This document shows, in pieces, positions 45,729 through 56,936 of a stretch of DNA of 64,000 nucleotides. Made by a program: the position numbers and the translations under genes. The stretch is from Cadophora sp. MPI-SDFR-AT-0126 (lineage: Eukaryota; Ascomycota; Leotiomycetes; Helotiales; Ploettnerulaceae). The stretch's first letter is position 1, and every line of letters starts with the position of its first letter. The notes below the pieces were generated by a model. That model was given only the letters and a program-made list of their open reading frames with translations, was not told the DNA's origin and did no database searches. The stretch covers positions 186,001-250,000 of the forward strand of contig JAGMVK010000027.1 of the NCBI GenBank assembly GCA_020747065.1. Reading direction: 5' to 3'.

Positions 45729-46047
45729 ATGGCTAAGCGAGAAGGATCAAAACATCATTATGGGTCTCCTCCATCCCGAGCCTATGACTCGCAGACCAAT
45801 TATCAGTCTCCTGTGGCTTATGGTTATCATACCGTACTTTCAATCAGCAGGGTGAATTGCAGAAGGAGAGTCTACAAACACAAGACTTTTCAGCCTATGG
45901 ATATGGACTTGCTCCTCCAAGAACATCTACTTCTTCAATTTTTGAAGCAACAACAGCATTGGCCACAAGCCAAGAATACAGGTGCAGCATCATCCTCCCG
46001 GTTGTTCAGTTTGAAAATTTTGTACTTTCAAGACATCACTGTTGAGG
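45729..46047 (+). pseudogene. Frameshifted fragment of a Tyr/Gln/Ser-rich protein
   Basis: An ATG-led frame encodes SKHHYGSPPSRAYDSQTNY and SPVAYGYH. The low-complexity pattern then continues in another frame as RTFNQQGELQKESLQTQDF and SAYGYGLAPPRTSTSSIFE. That looks like one ancestral Q/Y/S-rich protein with a one-base shift at about 45828-45835. It ends against the 3' end of the minus-strand HET gene. The family is unknown, so this is a weak call. Confidence 0.3.
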
Positions 46048-47814
46048 CTACCCGAGGAGAACAGTCACCATTTCAGGCTTACCACGCTCCCAGACTTTGT
46101 CTGTGATCCAGCCTAATGCTTTCCGGTATGCTACACCGTCCATTCTCTCTATCAACAGAACAGAGTATAGGTATCCATGCTCCTCCGTCATCCAATTCTG
46201 GACAGTGATACCTCTCGACTCCCGTGACCTGCAGTAATTGGACGATTTAGAAATTGCGATAAACTCAAATTTCTCGTCCCCAACCTTCAGGTCTTCAGGC
46301 ACTCCTCTCGAAAGTTGTCCACAGGTCAATCCTTCGTCGTCACATATACGTAAAGCTCTAGCGTGCCTCTTCACAGCTGGATCGAAATTGTCCACTCGAA
46401 AGAATCTTCGAGAGGTTCTAAACTGCAGTATTGGACTAAGTACAGACACTTTTGGCCCTGCTGGTACAGTCTGGAATCGCGTTAGAGACTGGTGATTTTG
46501 TATCTTCTTTTTCTTCCCTTTGGAAACATTGCGGGATCTGAGCTTGTAGCCGAAATTGGGATCCCATGTCCCGATCACTTTCGTCTGCTCCTTGGTCCCA
46601 TAACGGAAGATGCATGTTTGAAGTGTTCTGCACTTGCACCCACGGACTCCATTGTGTCTTTCGTAAACGCCACGGTAGCAGCCGTACTTCAACAAGTCAT
46701 ATTCGATTTCGCCTTCCCAGCCTGCCCATGACCAGCTTGGTAGATACAGAACCATTGTCCCACCCTTCTGACGAACCCGCCTCGAGAAACATGTTCCAGT
46801 CAAGGACGGTTGCCATAATAAGGCAGAATCGATGAAAGTCATGGGCAAGCCACAGATAAATCTTGACCGGAAACGCTTGCTAAGCTCAACCAGAATACCA
46901 GTGAACGCGTCCAGTATATCTTCCGAGTATGTGAGCTTTCGCTTCGTGAATCCTTCTACCATCTCTCCATATTGTACAAGGACATCAGTACCTGGATCTC
47001 TCCACGTCGTAAGCCACTTGCTGCTCATTGGAGGAAATCTCCCTCCAGTGTACTCAGGATCTCCCCAGTATTCCCTCCACATTGTGTGAGAGCACTCCCA
47101 GATCACATCGTTTGGTGTGAATATCATCCTTCGTTGAGAGAAGGCTAATTCTTGAAACGTCCAACCACGCTTGTACCACTCGCTGTCCTTGACCAAGTCT
47201 TCTTTACGCCGAGTTCGATCATCGCGGGGTTCCGAGATTCCATGGATTCCAGGTATTCCGAAGTTGGAATCCTCTCCAACAGCTGCAATGAAAGTAACTG
47301 TAGCACCTTCGTAGATAGCACCCATGCCATGCAACTGCGTCGATTTCTCTTCATCATTATCTTGAACAATACACAGCGCATCAACCCAGAGTCCGTCTAT
47401 CCCAAGAATAGCTGCAACATGAATGGCATGTCTGATAGTTCTTGGTAGGACTCCTTCAGTCTTGGAAGCATTAAATGCGTCTTCCATTTGAAATGCGTCC
47501 AAGTTACTTCGTAAGGTCTTGAAACACTCAGCCTGGCCCCAGACATAACTCAAGGCAGCGTACTCCATAGTGGGAGTAAGACCACTGACCAAGCACTGTC
47601 GACGGACGTCGATAAGCCATCGCGGACGCTTTACTTTGAAGCTGTGGGATCGTTTTGGGATATGCTTGTGTGTCTCGTTGCACTTCTGCATCCAGCCCTT
47701 CAAGATATCGAAATCAATCCACGAGGGGTCCTTCTGGCTTGGCAGCTGAGAAAGAGGAATGAGCTGCTTGACCTTGCCCTCTTCCGGCCAGTACCAGGTG
47801 AGCTCTCGAGACAT
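46048..47814 (-). CDS. HET-domain protein, intact (588 aa)
   Basis: Single-exon heterokaryon-incompatibility protein. The leader PRWLIDVRRQCLVSG is followed by the HET domain: EYAALSYVWGQ, LPRTIRHAIHVAAILG, LWVDALCIVQD, IYEGATVTFIAAVGE, and RGWTFQELAFSQRRMIF. Downstream, ICGLPMTFIDSALLWQP and YLPSWSWAGWEG are typical of the long C-terminal part of this class. Such proteins act in non-self recognition leading to hyphal cell death. Unlike the HET gene at 6.5-8.7 kb, no frame break is seen. Confidence 0.93.
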   Translation of the reverse strand: MSRELTWYWPEEGKVKQLIPLSQLPSQKDPSWIDFDILKGWMQKCNETHKHIPKRSHSFKVKRPRWLIDVRRQCLVSGLTPTMEYAALSYVWGQAECFKTLRSNLDAFQMEDAFNASKTEGVLPRTIRHAIHVAAILGIDGLWVDALCIVQDNDEEKSTQLHGMGAIYEGATVTFIAAVGEDSNFGIPGIHGISEPRDDRTRRKEDLVKDSEWYKRGWTFQELAFSQRRMIFTPNDVIWECSHTMWREYWGDPEYTGGRFPPMSSKWLTTWRDPGTDVLVQYGEMVEGFTKRKLTYSEDILDAFTGILVELSKRFRSRFICGLPMTFIDSALLWQPSLTGTCFSRRVRQKGGTMVLYLPSWSWAGWEGEIEYDLLKYGCYRGVYERHNGVRGCKCRTLQTCIFRYGTKEQTKVIGTWDPNFGYKLRSRNVSKGKKKKIQNHQSLTRFQTVPAGPKVSVLSPILQFRTSRRFFRVDNFDPAVKRHARALRICDDEGLTCGQLSRGVPEDLKVGDEKFEFIAISKSSNYCRSRESRGITVQNWMTEEHGYLYSVLLIERMDGVAYRKALGWITDKVWERGKPEMVTVLLG

Positions 47815-48144
47815 TGCAAGGCGAAACTAAAGTCGCGGTACTACCTTTGTAATGTTGTCGAAGCGCACTTGATGTGGTAGAAAAGAGGCCTCGAGGCAGA
47901 CATTCGGATAGCCTTGTCTGAGTCGCCTCGTGATGATTCTGCGAGACGCGGCTTGCTTGCAAGCCACCAGAGTTTCATGAGCCAATCAGCATGAAGATAA
48001 AAGGGTTCCAGCAATATGTAAATTCAAGGCAAGACAAAAGACTTGCAAATCAGATTTTTGAAATAGCATGGACAATATCAATTGATATACATTCTGCTCC
48101 CACCCCCATGACCCAAACACCTACTTTCCGAAACGCAAGCCCCT
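47815..48144. other. Intergenic region
   Basis: Promoter side of the minus-strand HET gene and 3' flank of the minus-strand GFA gene. Nothing is recognised. Confidence 0.4.
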
Positions 48145-48715
48145 CTAGAACTCTCCCATCGATTCAAACTTCTTCGCACCATCAACACCATGAACCCAGC
48201 TCACACGATCCTTCACGAATTGCTCCACAGTCGGCCTCAATTTTGTCTCATGCAAACTGAAATCATCAACAGTGCCGAGTCGAAGAAAGCTAGTCCCAGG
48301 GAAAGCAACGCCAACACGATACATAAGAGTCCGGCAAGTTTGACAGAAGTAATTGGTCATGGTCTTCCCAGACCCGATGGTCTTACTTTCGGCGAAAGTC
48401 TTCAGATTCTCCTGTCCGCGCAGGTGCTTCAGGTGCGAGTCGGCGACGGTGAAGTTGGATGCGAACATGGACGCGGTGATTTTGCGGCAGTCGTAGCAGT
48501 TGCAGACAAATGTGCCTAAGTAGCCTGGGCCATGAGTTGGCTGAAAACGGTTTAGTACTGCATGATATCAGGGTTGGAGAGAGTAGACCTACGAATGCGA
48601 GTTGGACTGAGCCGCAGAAGCATGTTGCTGTGGCCTCGTCTTCTGTAGACCAGCCATCATCCCTAGAGCCGGAGAGCGGGAAAAAGGGTTTGGATGTGTC
48701 TGCAGTGGCTGCCAT
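48145..48715 (-). CDS. GFA/CENP-V fold protein (172 aa)
   Basis: Exons in transcript order 48715..48593 and 48540..48145. It is a member of the glutathione-dependent formaldehyde-activating enzyme/CENP-V superfamily. Zinc-binding Cys motifs: CFCGSVQLAF, then FVCNCYDCRK, then YFCQTCRTLMYRVG, followed by LRLGTVDDF. The family binds zinc. A true role in formaldehyde detoxification is rare and should not be assumed. The domain is complete and of usual length. Confidence 0.9.
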
Positions 48716-49579
48716 TGTATTGTTGTTTGGGTTTTGCGTTTTTGTGGAAATTGATGGAGATGTAGGTGTTGTGATTTAATAAAGTATGACTTGAGTTGAG
48801 TAGACGTGCGGTAACTTGATATGAAGTGAGATGTGGAAATAAATAGACCTGATGTTCAGAAACACATGTTCTTATACACAAATTTTGGAATCTGCATTTG
48901 TTTCCTACACGGGTAGTAAAGAAGTGCCATATCGTCACAATGCGCATCTTCTCCGAGAAAGTCCCAATTAGTCAGTCGAATTTCCCATCATACATCACAA
49001 AGCAAAAATTCCTGGTGAGGGAACGATCTGCCCAAGAATTACCAAAGCTGTGTTATTTCTTCATTGGTCTGACAGACGTGGATTTACAAGCTAGCAGCGA
49101 TGAACCTTCTCGGCACGCTCGCGTCCCTCGCTCCGCTTGGACCACCTTAACGTCTGAATAGCATCATCAAGTTTAACGAAATGCACAACAGGGAAGGATT
49201 TAGTAAGCAAATTCTTGAAGATGGAAAATTATCGCAAGGTATTCGTTGAAAGCATTAATAATTATTCAACGAACATTAGAAGTGACTCACAGCATCTTCA
49301 AGCTTTGGCGGATCTGCACTGATTGGGGTTCGCCTATTAACCGCAAGTGCCAAGTCTACACCATATTTCGCTATCTGAACGCATCGACTCCAAAAGTTCT
49401 CCTCTTTGGCCACAATGGCTTCATCACCTAGATATATTGATGTCTCCGGATAGGAACTTGCCTATAGCATACTTTGATTTGGCCAGCGTGCTGAGAAAGT
49501 GCCCTGAATTTAGAAGAATCTCGAAGATGCATGCATCTTCTTCTCTCAAGGGCAAAGACATGTCATTACAGAAAGTCCA
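48716..49579. other. Intergenic region
   Basis: About 860 bp, AT-rich, with only short frames. No gene, RNA or repeat is recognised. Confidence 0.4.
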
Positions 49580-51602
49580 TCACAGCTTCGCTGCACCGCC
49601 TTCAACTTCAGCAACTAGTATCCCTTCACCGACCTCATCACCCTCCTCGCCTTCGTACATCCATACAACAGTTCCTCCTTTCGTCGCGCGAATCTCCAGC
49701 TCCATTTTCATCTGTCTGACTACTGCAACCGTTTCTCCCTTTTGTATCTCGTCACCTATATCTACCATGATTTCCATCAGTTGTCCCGGGAATGGAATGA
49801 TGATGTGATTCGAATTCCCCGGATCACCACGACGATGAGTAGCCGTGCTTGCCAGTGAGCCAAACGATGCGGTCGTGGACGCTAGCGTCAAGGTGTAAGG
49901 AACTGGCTTAGGAGATGATGGTGTAGTGTAGAGAATGGAAGCTGTCAGAGAAGCAGGAAACTCGTTGCGCAATACGCGTGCAAGTTGGAGATGAGAGGGA
50001 GCTGGTGATTTGACTTCTTCGCTTGACGATTCAGGTGTAAGCGATATGGACCAAGCGTCGCCTTTGCGGAAGAGCACATTCGATGCTGCGGCGATAGACG
50101 TACTTGGTGCGCTTGTGGCTGCCTGTACAGTGTTTTTGTTCGAATTGCCTGATATTGCTTTCCCAGATTCTAGCACAGAGGGCAGATTTGCTTCGAGCCA
50201 CTGAGTGTCGCTTTCCTGGGCCATAAATGCTTCACTCGCGACAATGCCTCGCAAAACGTCCAAACTTGTCTTGACACCTTCGATGTGAGTATCCGCGAGA
50301 GCTCGCTTTGCTTTTTGAACGACATCTTCCCATGATGGAGCTGTAATAATGATCTTGGCTATCAAACTGTCAAAATCTGTTCCGATGACAGCTTTTTGCG
50401 ATGGTATGAGGTGGGTATCAACCCTGACGCCATTGCCTGCAGGAAATCGGAAAGAGTTGATTTTGCCAACGCTCAGTGACCAATCACTAGAAACGTCCTC
50501 GGCTGTGACCCGAAGTTGAAGTGAATACAGCGGCGGAGGAATCTCTGGGTTGTCGCCCCAAAGCGTTAATGGTTGCGAAGCCAATGATTGACCTTGAGCA
50601 AGTAGAAGCTGCATCTTGACGAGATCTATTCCCATGGCGATAGATTCTGTGATTGTATGTTCGACTTGCAGACGTGGATTTACTTCCAAGAAGTAGAAGT
50701 CCGGTGGGGATTGGCGGACCAGGAATTCGAAAGTCCCCAGAGACGAGTAGTTGACGTTCCTGGCCATCCTTAAAGCCGAATTTATGACCTCTCCAATCAA
50801 TTTACGATCTGACATCGAACTTGGTGCAAACTCGACAACCTTTTGAAACCTCCTTTGAATGCTGCATTCTCGTTCCCAAAGATGCCGCACAACGCCTTGC
50901 CCATCACCGATGATCTGGACCTCGACGTGACGGTAGCCATCGATTGCGGCCTTCTCAGCGAACACTTTCCCACTAGGACTTTCTTTTAGTGCCCTCTTAG
51001 CAAGAGATGTCATATCCTTCTCCTTTCTCACAATCCTAATCCCTCGCCCACCTCCACCGTCAACAGCTTTGATGATGATAGGAAACCCGACCGAAGCCGC
51101 AAATTTCTGTAACTCAGAAACATCACTCGTCGGGTTCTTCAAAGCTGGAAGAACGGGGACTTGGCACTCTTCTGCAAGAAGTCTTGCTTGCAGTTTGTCT
51201 CCAGTCCGAGCAAGTATTTCGTGTCCAGGGCCGATGACAAGAGCTCCGGCTTCTTCCCACATTCGACGTGCGAAGTCGGGTGACTCGGAGAGGAAACCAT
51301 AACCTGGATGGATGGTGTCTATCTCGTACTTTTGGACGAGCTGCACCAGTTCTGAGATATTTAGGTATGATGCTGGCGAGGCCAGTTGAATTGAATGATT
51401 TGAACCATTGGTGTGACATGTATCAGTGGATGTATAAATAGAGTATGTTTCTATGTCTAACTCTCTTGCTGTTGATATGATTCGAGTTGCAATCTCTCCC
51501 CTGTAGCTTTGTCAATAAAGTACAGTATGATAAGACTTTTGCCTGAGTACTGTATTACCTGTTCGCCACAAGAAGCCGCTTTATTCGTCGTGTCGAAGCC
51601 AT
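49580..51602 (-). CDS. Biotin carboxylase/biotin carrier subunit of an acyl-CoA carboxylase
   Basis: Alpha subunit of a biotin-dependent acyl-CoA carboxylase, 654 aa. Exons in transcript order 51602..51559 and 51500..49580. The N-terminus KRLLVANRGEIATRI is the biotin carboxylase start. DTIHPGYGFLSES, ATP-grasp glycine loop AVDGGGGRGIRIV, HVEVQIIGDGQG, ECSIQRRFQK, FLEVNPRLQVEH and the C-terminal lobe follow. The biotinyl domain is at the end, with the acceptor Lys in MKMELE (about residue 613). Organisation matches methylcrotonyl- or propionyl-type alpha subunits. It starts only eight residues before KRLLVANRG, so there is no mitochondrial presequence as in fungal methylcrotonyl-CoA carboxylase. 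The head-to-head partner encodes the carboxyltransferase. The acyl substrate is undetermined. Confidence 0.93.
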
Positions 51603-51903
51603 GACATCAAATTTAAATATTGACAATTCTGGAGAATATTTTTGTAAAGAGTTATAGACTTCTACCAAAGCGAAGACCCTGGAATACAAACAGCCGAACA
51701 TACATTTGTCGTTGGACTTGAAGCTTGGAGAAGCCTGACGGCAAAACTGGGGGCCACGAGGGGCCGAAACCCATGTTTTGGCGGGGTAATCGCCGAGGTT
51801 ATTTTCTAACCTCCAACCACCCCCAGCCGTAGCTTCAAGATGACTTCTACTACGAAATATTTCACTGTCTTTCCGATTGACGATTTAATACCGCAGAAAC
51901 ACA
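51603..51903. promoter_or_regulatory. Bidirectional promoter of the carboxylase pair
   Basis: 301 bp between the two ATG codons; the two subunit genes are divergently transcribed and presumably co-regulated. A GGGGCCACGAGGGGCC stretch at about 51749-51764 contains a 7-bp direct repeat. Confidence 0.6.
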
Positions 51904-53677
51904 ATGACGAGTAGCGATGACAGCAATTCTTCGAAAACAGCCCCCTCAGAACGACTATCTCAAGTCGCGGGCCATGTAGCGCCCCGAAAGCGTCGCGTCG
52001 CAAAGGCTAAGAGCGAACTTCCAGCAGACTATTCCGATATCCTTGGGCAATTGGAATCTCTCAAAACCATTGCTCGCTCACCGGACACGAAAAATAAAGG
52101 CTATGTTCGCCAAAAGCAAGCTGGGAAGCTATGGGTGCGGGAACGAGTCTTAGAATTGTTGGACGAAGGAAGTTTCCATGAAGTGGGTTCGGTATCTGGC
52201 ACAGTTCAATGGAAGAAGCTGGATGGAACAAAAGAGGAACCAGAGTCGTACATACCAAGCAATAACGTGCAAGGATTCGGGACATTGAGGGGTCGCAGAG
52301 TAGTGTTCACGGCAGATGACTTCTCGATTCGCGCTGGACATGCAGATGGAGCTTTGATGGAAAAGACTATATACATGGAGAAACTTGCTGTTGCATTGAA
52401 GCTTCCTATTATAAAGCTCGTCGACGGCTCGTCCGGAGGAGGTTCGGTCACCACGATCAAGACCGCGGGTTACTCGTATATTCCGCCCATGCCTTCATTT
52501 AAGCACGTAGCAGAACAATTGAACTTGGGGATACCGAACTTGGGAGCTGTTCTAGGACCAGCTATTGGACTGGGTGCTGCAAGAGTTGTCGCTTGCCATT
52601 TCTCGGTTATGGCTGCTGATGTTGGGGCACTGTTTAACGCAGGACCGAAAGTCGTTGCTGGTAAGAAGTGCTCCTAGTGCTTCGTAAAGTCTTCTCATTC
52701 TGACTACACTAGGTGCTACTTTCGAAGAGGGCCTAAGTTTCACAGATCTTGGCGGACCGTCGATGCATTGTACAAACGGAACAATCGACAATCTTGCCGC
52801 AAACGAGCAAGAATGCTTCGAACAACTCAGGACTGTTCTCAGCTATTTACCAAACTCAGGGAGTTCATTGCCTCCAGTTCTGCCATCAGATGATCCTGCA
52901 GATCGACTTTGCGAGGAGCTTCGATCGATCATACCGAGACGAAAAGCTCGAATGTATGATCCCCGAAAGATCATCACGACTGTTGTAGATATCGATAGTT
53001 GGTTCGAGATTGGCGCATTGTGGGGTACCACTGCGATTGTTGGGCTTGCACGACTAGGTGGCCGGCCAGTTGGCATAATCTCTCTCAATTGTGAGGTGAA
53101 TGCTGGAGCCTTGGACGCAGCTGGTAGTCAGAAGATAACAAGGCACCTGAAATTTTGCGACAGTTTCAACATTCCCATCCTCCAATTCGTGGATGTTCCA
53201 GGTTACGCAATTGGCACGAATGCGGAACGAACAGCAACGATGAGACATGGCATCGCTCTTGCCACAACGTACTTCTCTACCACCACTCCGGTCTTCAGTG
53301 TTGTGACTAGGAGAGTCTATGGTGTAGCTGGAGGAATCATGCTTGATTGTCGAGATCCTCGGATGAGAATTGCATGGCCCAGTGGAGAGTGGGGCAGTCT
53401 TCCTCTCGATGGTGGAATAGAAGTTGGTCATGCTGCAGAATTGAAAGCCATTAAGGACAAAGACAAACGAGAGGCACGATATAAGGATTTAGAAGAAGAG
53501 TACACGCGGCTCATGAACCCCGTTCGAACAGCGAATGCTTTCGGAGTTGAAGAGATCATCGATCCCGCTTTGACTCGTCCAATTGCTGCTGAGTGGTTGA
53601 AGCATGTGTACGACGAACTTCTGCCCTCGAGGCTTTTGGATCGGGCAAATGGTAAAATTCATCCTATATTCTACTGA
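51904..53677 (+). CDS. Carboxyltransferase subunit of an acyl-CoA carboxylase
   Basis: Beta subunit, 573 aa; exons 51904..52660 and 52713..53677, with a 52-nt intron in phase 1. It transfers CO2 from carboxybiotin to an acyl-CoA. The N-terminal crotonase-like half has KLWVRERVLELLDEGSFHEV, VVFTADDFSIRAGHADG, IKLVDGSSGGGSV and LGPAIGLGAARVVACHF. The C-terminal half has KIITTVVDIDSWFEIG, FVDVPGYAIGTNAER, SVVTRRVYGVAGGIM and WPSGEWGSLPLDGGIE. The first 30 or so residues are Ser-rich and charged, not a clear mitochondrial presequence. Motifs are shared by propionyl-, methylcrotonyl- and related carboxylases; which one is open. It is a functional partner of the divergent gene ending at 49580. Confidence 0.93.
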
Positions 53678-53971
53678 GCATTCAAATCAGCTGTAACAGC
53701 AACGCCACATACCACCGAGTCCATTTACACAGCCGACATCAAATAGAGGAAGCGAGCCTCATTACTAGCGCGGACTGTGAGTGAAATGCCACAAGAAGCA
53801 TTTCTGATTGGAGCATGGTTATCAGAGATCTTATCGCCATGAGGAGCCCCCTGCAGATAGACCCAATAAGGCAATTTACGGTGTATCGTTTATGCAGCCC
53901 AGTATGTAAGGAACCTTGTTCTGGTGCTTCTGATTTTAGGCTGAGTTTCTTCACCAATCGCCTACGATGAG
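53678..53971. other. Flank of carboxyltransferase gene
   Basis: 3' UTR of the carboxyltransferase gene and upstream part of the disrupted membrane protein gene. No start codon in the right frame was found for the latter; its first exon may lie here. Confidence 0.35.
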
Positions 53972-54923
53972 ATTTTGGAGTACAACCGAAAATACTCCAT
54001 CTCAGGATTATCTTCTATCCACCATGGCGAAGCTCTCTCCCCGGTTGCGAATCTCTTGATCGACCTTCAGAAATTAAAGTACCGTGAAAAGATGAGGCAA
54101 CTTGTACATGACTTGCAACCCTCAAGACTTTGGAAAAATGACAGGTCAAAATGTTTTGTGGCTTGTTTAGTCCACGTCCCATCGCTTATCACAACCATTG
54201 CTCTCATTTCCCTCAACGTCTCATCGCAGTGGTTCTCCGATGTCGATACTCCCAATCAGAATGCACAACTTAATGCCTTACAGTTCGCCGCAAAGGTCCA
54301 CGAAATTGTTATCGTCGCTTCCTTATCTGTTGTTGCTGTTAGCTGCGTCCAGCAAGAACTTAGTCGGCGTGAAGGGCTTGCAATAGACGGTGTTCTGGCT
54401 TCTTTTCAGATTTCGAATATTCTATCGATATTCAGTCCAGCCCTGTGGAAGGCAAACATAAACACCGGGTTTCTACCTCGGCGTATTCTATTTGGGCTGT
54501 CAATCACGTTACTTACGCTTCTGGGCGCAATCGTCGGACCATCTTCTGCTATTCTGATGTTACCATCGATTGGATCGTGGGGGCTAAACATCCCGCTCAC
54601 ATGGTCCCAAGGCGGAACCAGAGATACGACGTGCAGCATATTTATGACCGGCAACGAATCTGCTATTTGGCCTTCATCTATCACTACCTCAAACTTTCTG
54701 CCGCCTCAATGCCAGATCCTGAATACTTCGACTATATTGCAGGATATTTGTCCAGCAGCTGGTCTTCCGGTATTTCTGGCTCAACCATGGAAAGGATCCT
54801 ACTATGGCGATGGTTTCGAGACAGGGCAGACATTTTGGAATTTCTCAATGTCAGGGAATGCTTCTGTCCCATTGAACGACAGCCCCTATCCAAACTCATA
54901 TCAATACAATCGAGGAGTACAGG

Positions 54924-54945
54924 GAGCTATCCCATCGACCGCCAT
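54924..54945 (+). repeat. Left inverted arm of the transposon
   Basis: Begins GAGCTATCCCATCG. It is the inverse complement of 56915-56936 with one mismatch. GCATTTTAGC follows at 54953-54962. Confidence 0.75.
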
Positions 54946-55024
54946 CGCTTGCGCATTTTAGCCTGACAGGGGGTTGAGCCAATCAGAACGCCGCATTTCG
55001 GGGTTGGATACAGTCAATTCTACT

Positions 55025-56785
55025 CTACTCTACAGCGCCATGATACCTATCAAAACAAGGGCCTTCTTTACAAAGGTGTACGTTACACTGTTTACAGCCA
55101 AAATATACTGTACTTCGCTTTCCAAAGCTCTGAATATTCGCCGAGGTTTCCCCTAAAACTACTCGCCGGCGCTTTCCATACCTTTCCCCTTGACACGCTT
55201 TACAATCACCTCTCCACGTCATTCGTAGCTTCTGATGGCGCTCAGCCGGAATAAGAGATTCGTCAATATTTCCGTGTGAGAAACGCCTTTTCCTCGTGCC
55301 TAACGGAGACCCAGTAGAGTGAAGCAATGCTCGTATGATTTCTTTCCGGAATTTGACCTGTGTTGTCCACCGATCCTCGTCTTCAACTTGCCAGTGGTTC
55401 TGTACGTTGGCATGTATCGATATAAGGTAAGAATTGACTAGAACCGTCTGAAGAAGCCAATTCCAAAGAGCTTGCCATCCTCCACGACGAATTGGCCTAT
55501 CTCCGGAATTGTAGGACTTGAGTTGGTCCCCGACGTCGACAGCATTCATGAATTGGTTGTAAAGCCACGCAAACGCGGGCTCATCTAATTCCTTGCTATT
55601 CTGCTCTCCAAACCATGGTCTAGAGATAGCCGCATTTGAAGAGGTTTCACTTAGTTTATGGCGAATCGTAGAGACAGTACCAGAGCTATCGTTGCAATTC
55701 ATCATGAAAAGCGTAGGTGCGTTATCGTTCCAAAGAGCCTGGGTCACAGTATTGTTGGTGTTACAGGCTATAAAGAGAGCGTTGTACGGTATCCGGGTCT
55801 CTGATTTCTTCGCATTTGCCTGCAAAGTAAGGAGCCTTTGCACGATCCCGGAATCCCGTCTTGCTGTACCAATAGCACCGAATCCAAGCTCCCGGAGGTA
55901 CATCATCAGCTTATTCGACACGAAGAGATTGTCTAGCAATACTATGTAATTTGCGGGAGGCAAACGACACAACAGATGCGGTACAACAGCCTGCGTACGA
56001 TTTCCAGAGAGGCCGGCACCTCTATTCGTCTTTAGCCCTCCAAGAGCTACAGGAGCTCGCACGCCCTCTAGCCCCTGAGCTCCTTTAGAATGCCAGGTCC
56101 ACTGTAAAAAGTAGCCTAATTGGGCGACTACCCATACTTTATAGCCTGTCGGTATAGGCTTAGAAGGTATAGTTGTTGTTTCAGAAGCTCGTCCGGTAAA
56201 GCGTTGCATACACTCGTCCACAGTAACGTTCCGGCCTGGTGTCCAAAGCCGAAGGGATACTCTTTGAACGTGGGAATTGAGTGGTTCTACCCTCTCAAAT
56301 AGGCGTAATCTCGTGCCCTTAGGTGGAGGGGCACAAAGACAGAATCTCCGGTGTAAGATTTCAAAGCGATTCCGTGACATATATTTACGTACTGCGTGTT
56401 GCGGGCTGTCCTCATCTGTAGACCAATAGTCCTCTATTTGATTCTCTATATGTAGCCCCATATAGATCAATATTCCGAGGTAGACTTTAATCTCAGGAAG
56501 CGTAGTATCGTACTAACTGTGAGAGCGAGAATGAGGTTTAGACAAATCAGGCTCTTTGATATTTTTATTTGTAAAATCCACTATTTCCTGGAGTATTTCA
56601 TCTGTAAAAAAGAGAGAGAATATAGCAAAAGGATCAGTAGAACTGACGGAAAGAGGTAGCTTTATTTGAGGCTGGAAATCGAGGCAATGGAAAGGGATAA
56701 ATAGTCCGGAACCTTCTTTAATCGGCTTCGCTTTAGGTCGGTACGTTCCATCAAGAATAGGATCAGGTTGCATATCTTCCGCCAT
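55025..56785 (-). pseudogene. piggyBac transposase with one in-frame stop
   Basis: One continuous frame of 587 codons from ATG 56785 to the stop at 55025, interrupted only by a TAG at 56515-56513. The N-terminal part is FHCLDFQPQIKLPLSVSSTD with FFTDEILQEIVDFTNKNI. After the stop the family motif LPEIKVYLGILIYMG continues without a frame change. The DDE_Tnp_1_7 catalytic Asp residues are seen in VDECMQRF, IVLLDNLFVS and NAVDVGDQ. A Cys/His-rich C-terminal domain ends the protein (CKACQGERYG, FGCKQCNVHLC). No plausible donor upstream of the TAG allows it to be spliced out. The element has therefore lost activity only recently or the stop is read through. Confidence 0.9.
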
Positions 56786-56914
56786 CTTTTCTGTGCTAAT
56801 TTGAGTGAGAATTGCTCTTGATTCAGCACAAGAACGATCATATGGAGGGTGTGTTGATGTGCCGTTGCGAGGGGGTAACGATCCTTGTAAGCCCCACCAC
56901 GCTAAAATGCGTGT

Positions 56915-56936
56915 ATGGCGGTCGATGGGATAACTC
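56915..56936 (-). repeat. Right inverted arm of the transposon
   Basis: ATGGCGGTCGATGGG and the next seven bases are the inverse complement of the left arm with one mismatch. Confidence 0.75.

Larger units (their letters stand above)
54924..56936 (-). mobile_element. piggyBac-type DNA transposon
   Basis: A 2.0-kb insertion in the membrane protein gene carrying a piggyBac transposase frame on the minus strand. Its outer limits are placed at a pair of inverted 22-bp arms that match at 21 positions (54924-54945 and 56915-56936). Ten inverted bases, GCATTTTAGC, recur just inside both arms (53-62 of 54900 and 56901-56910). The TTAA duplication typical of piggyBac is not seen at these limits, so the exact ends are uncertain by some tens of bases. 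Confidence 0.8.
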
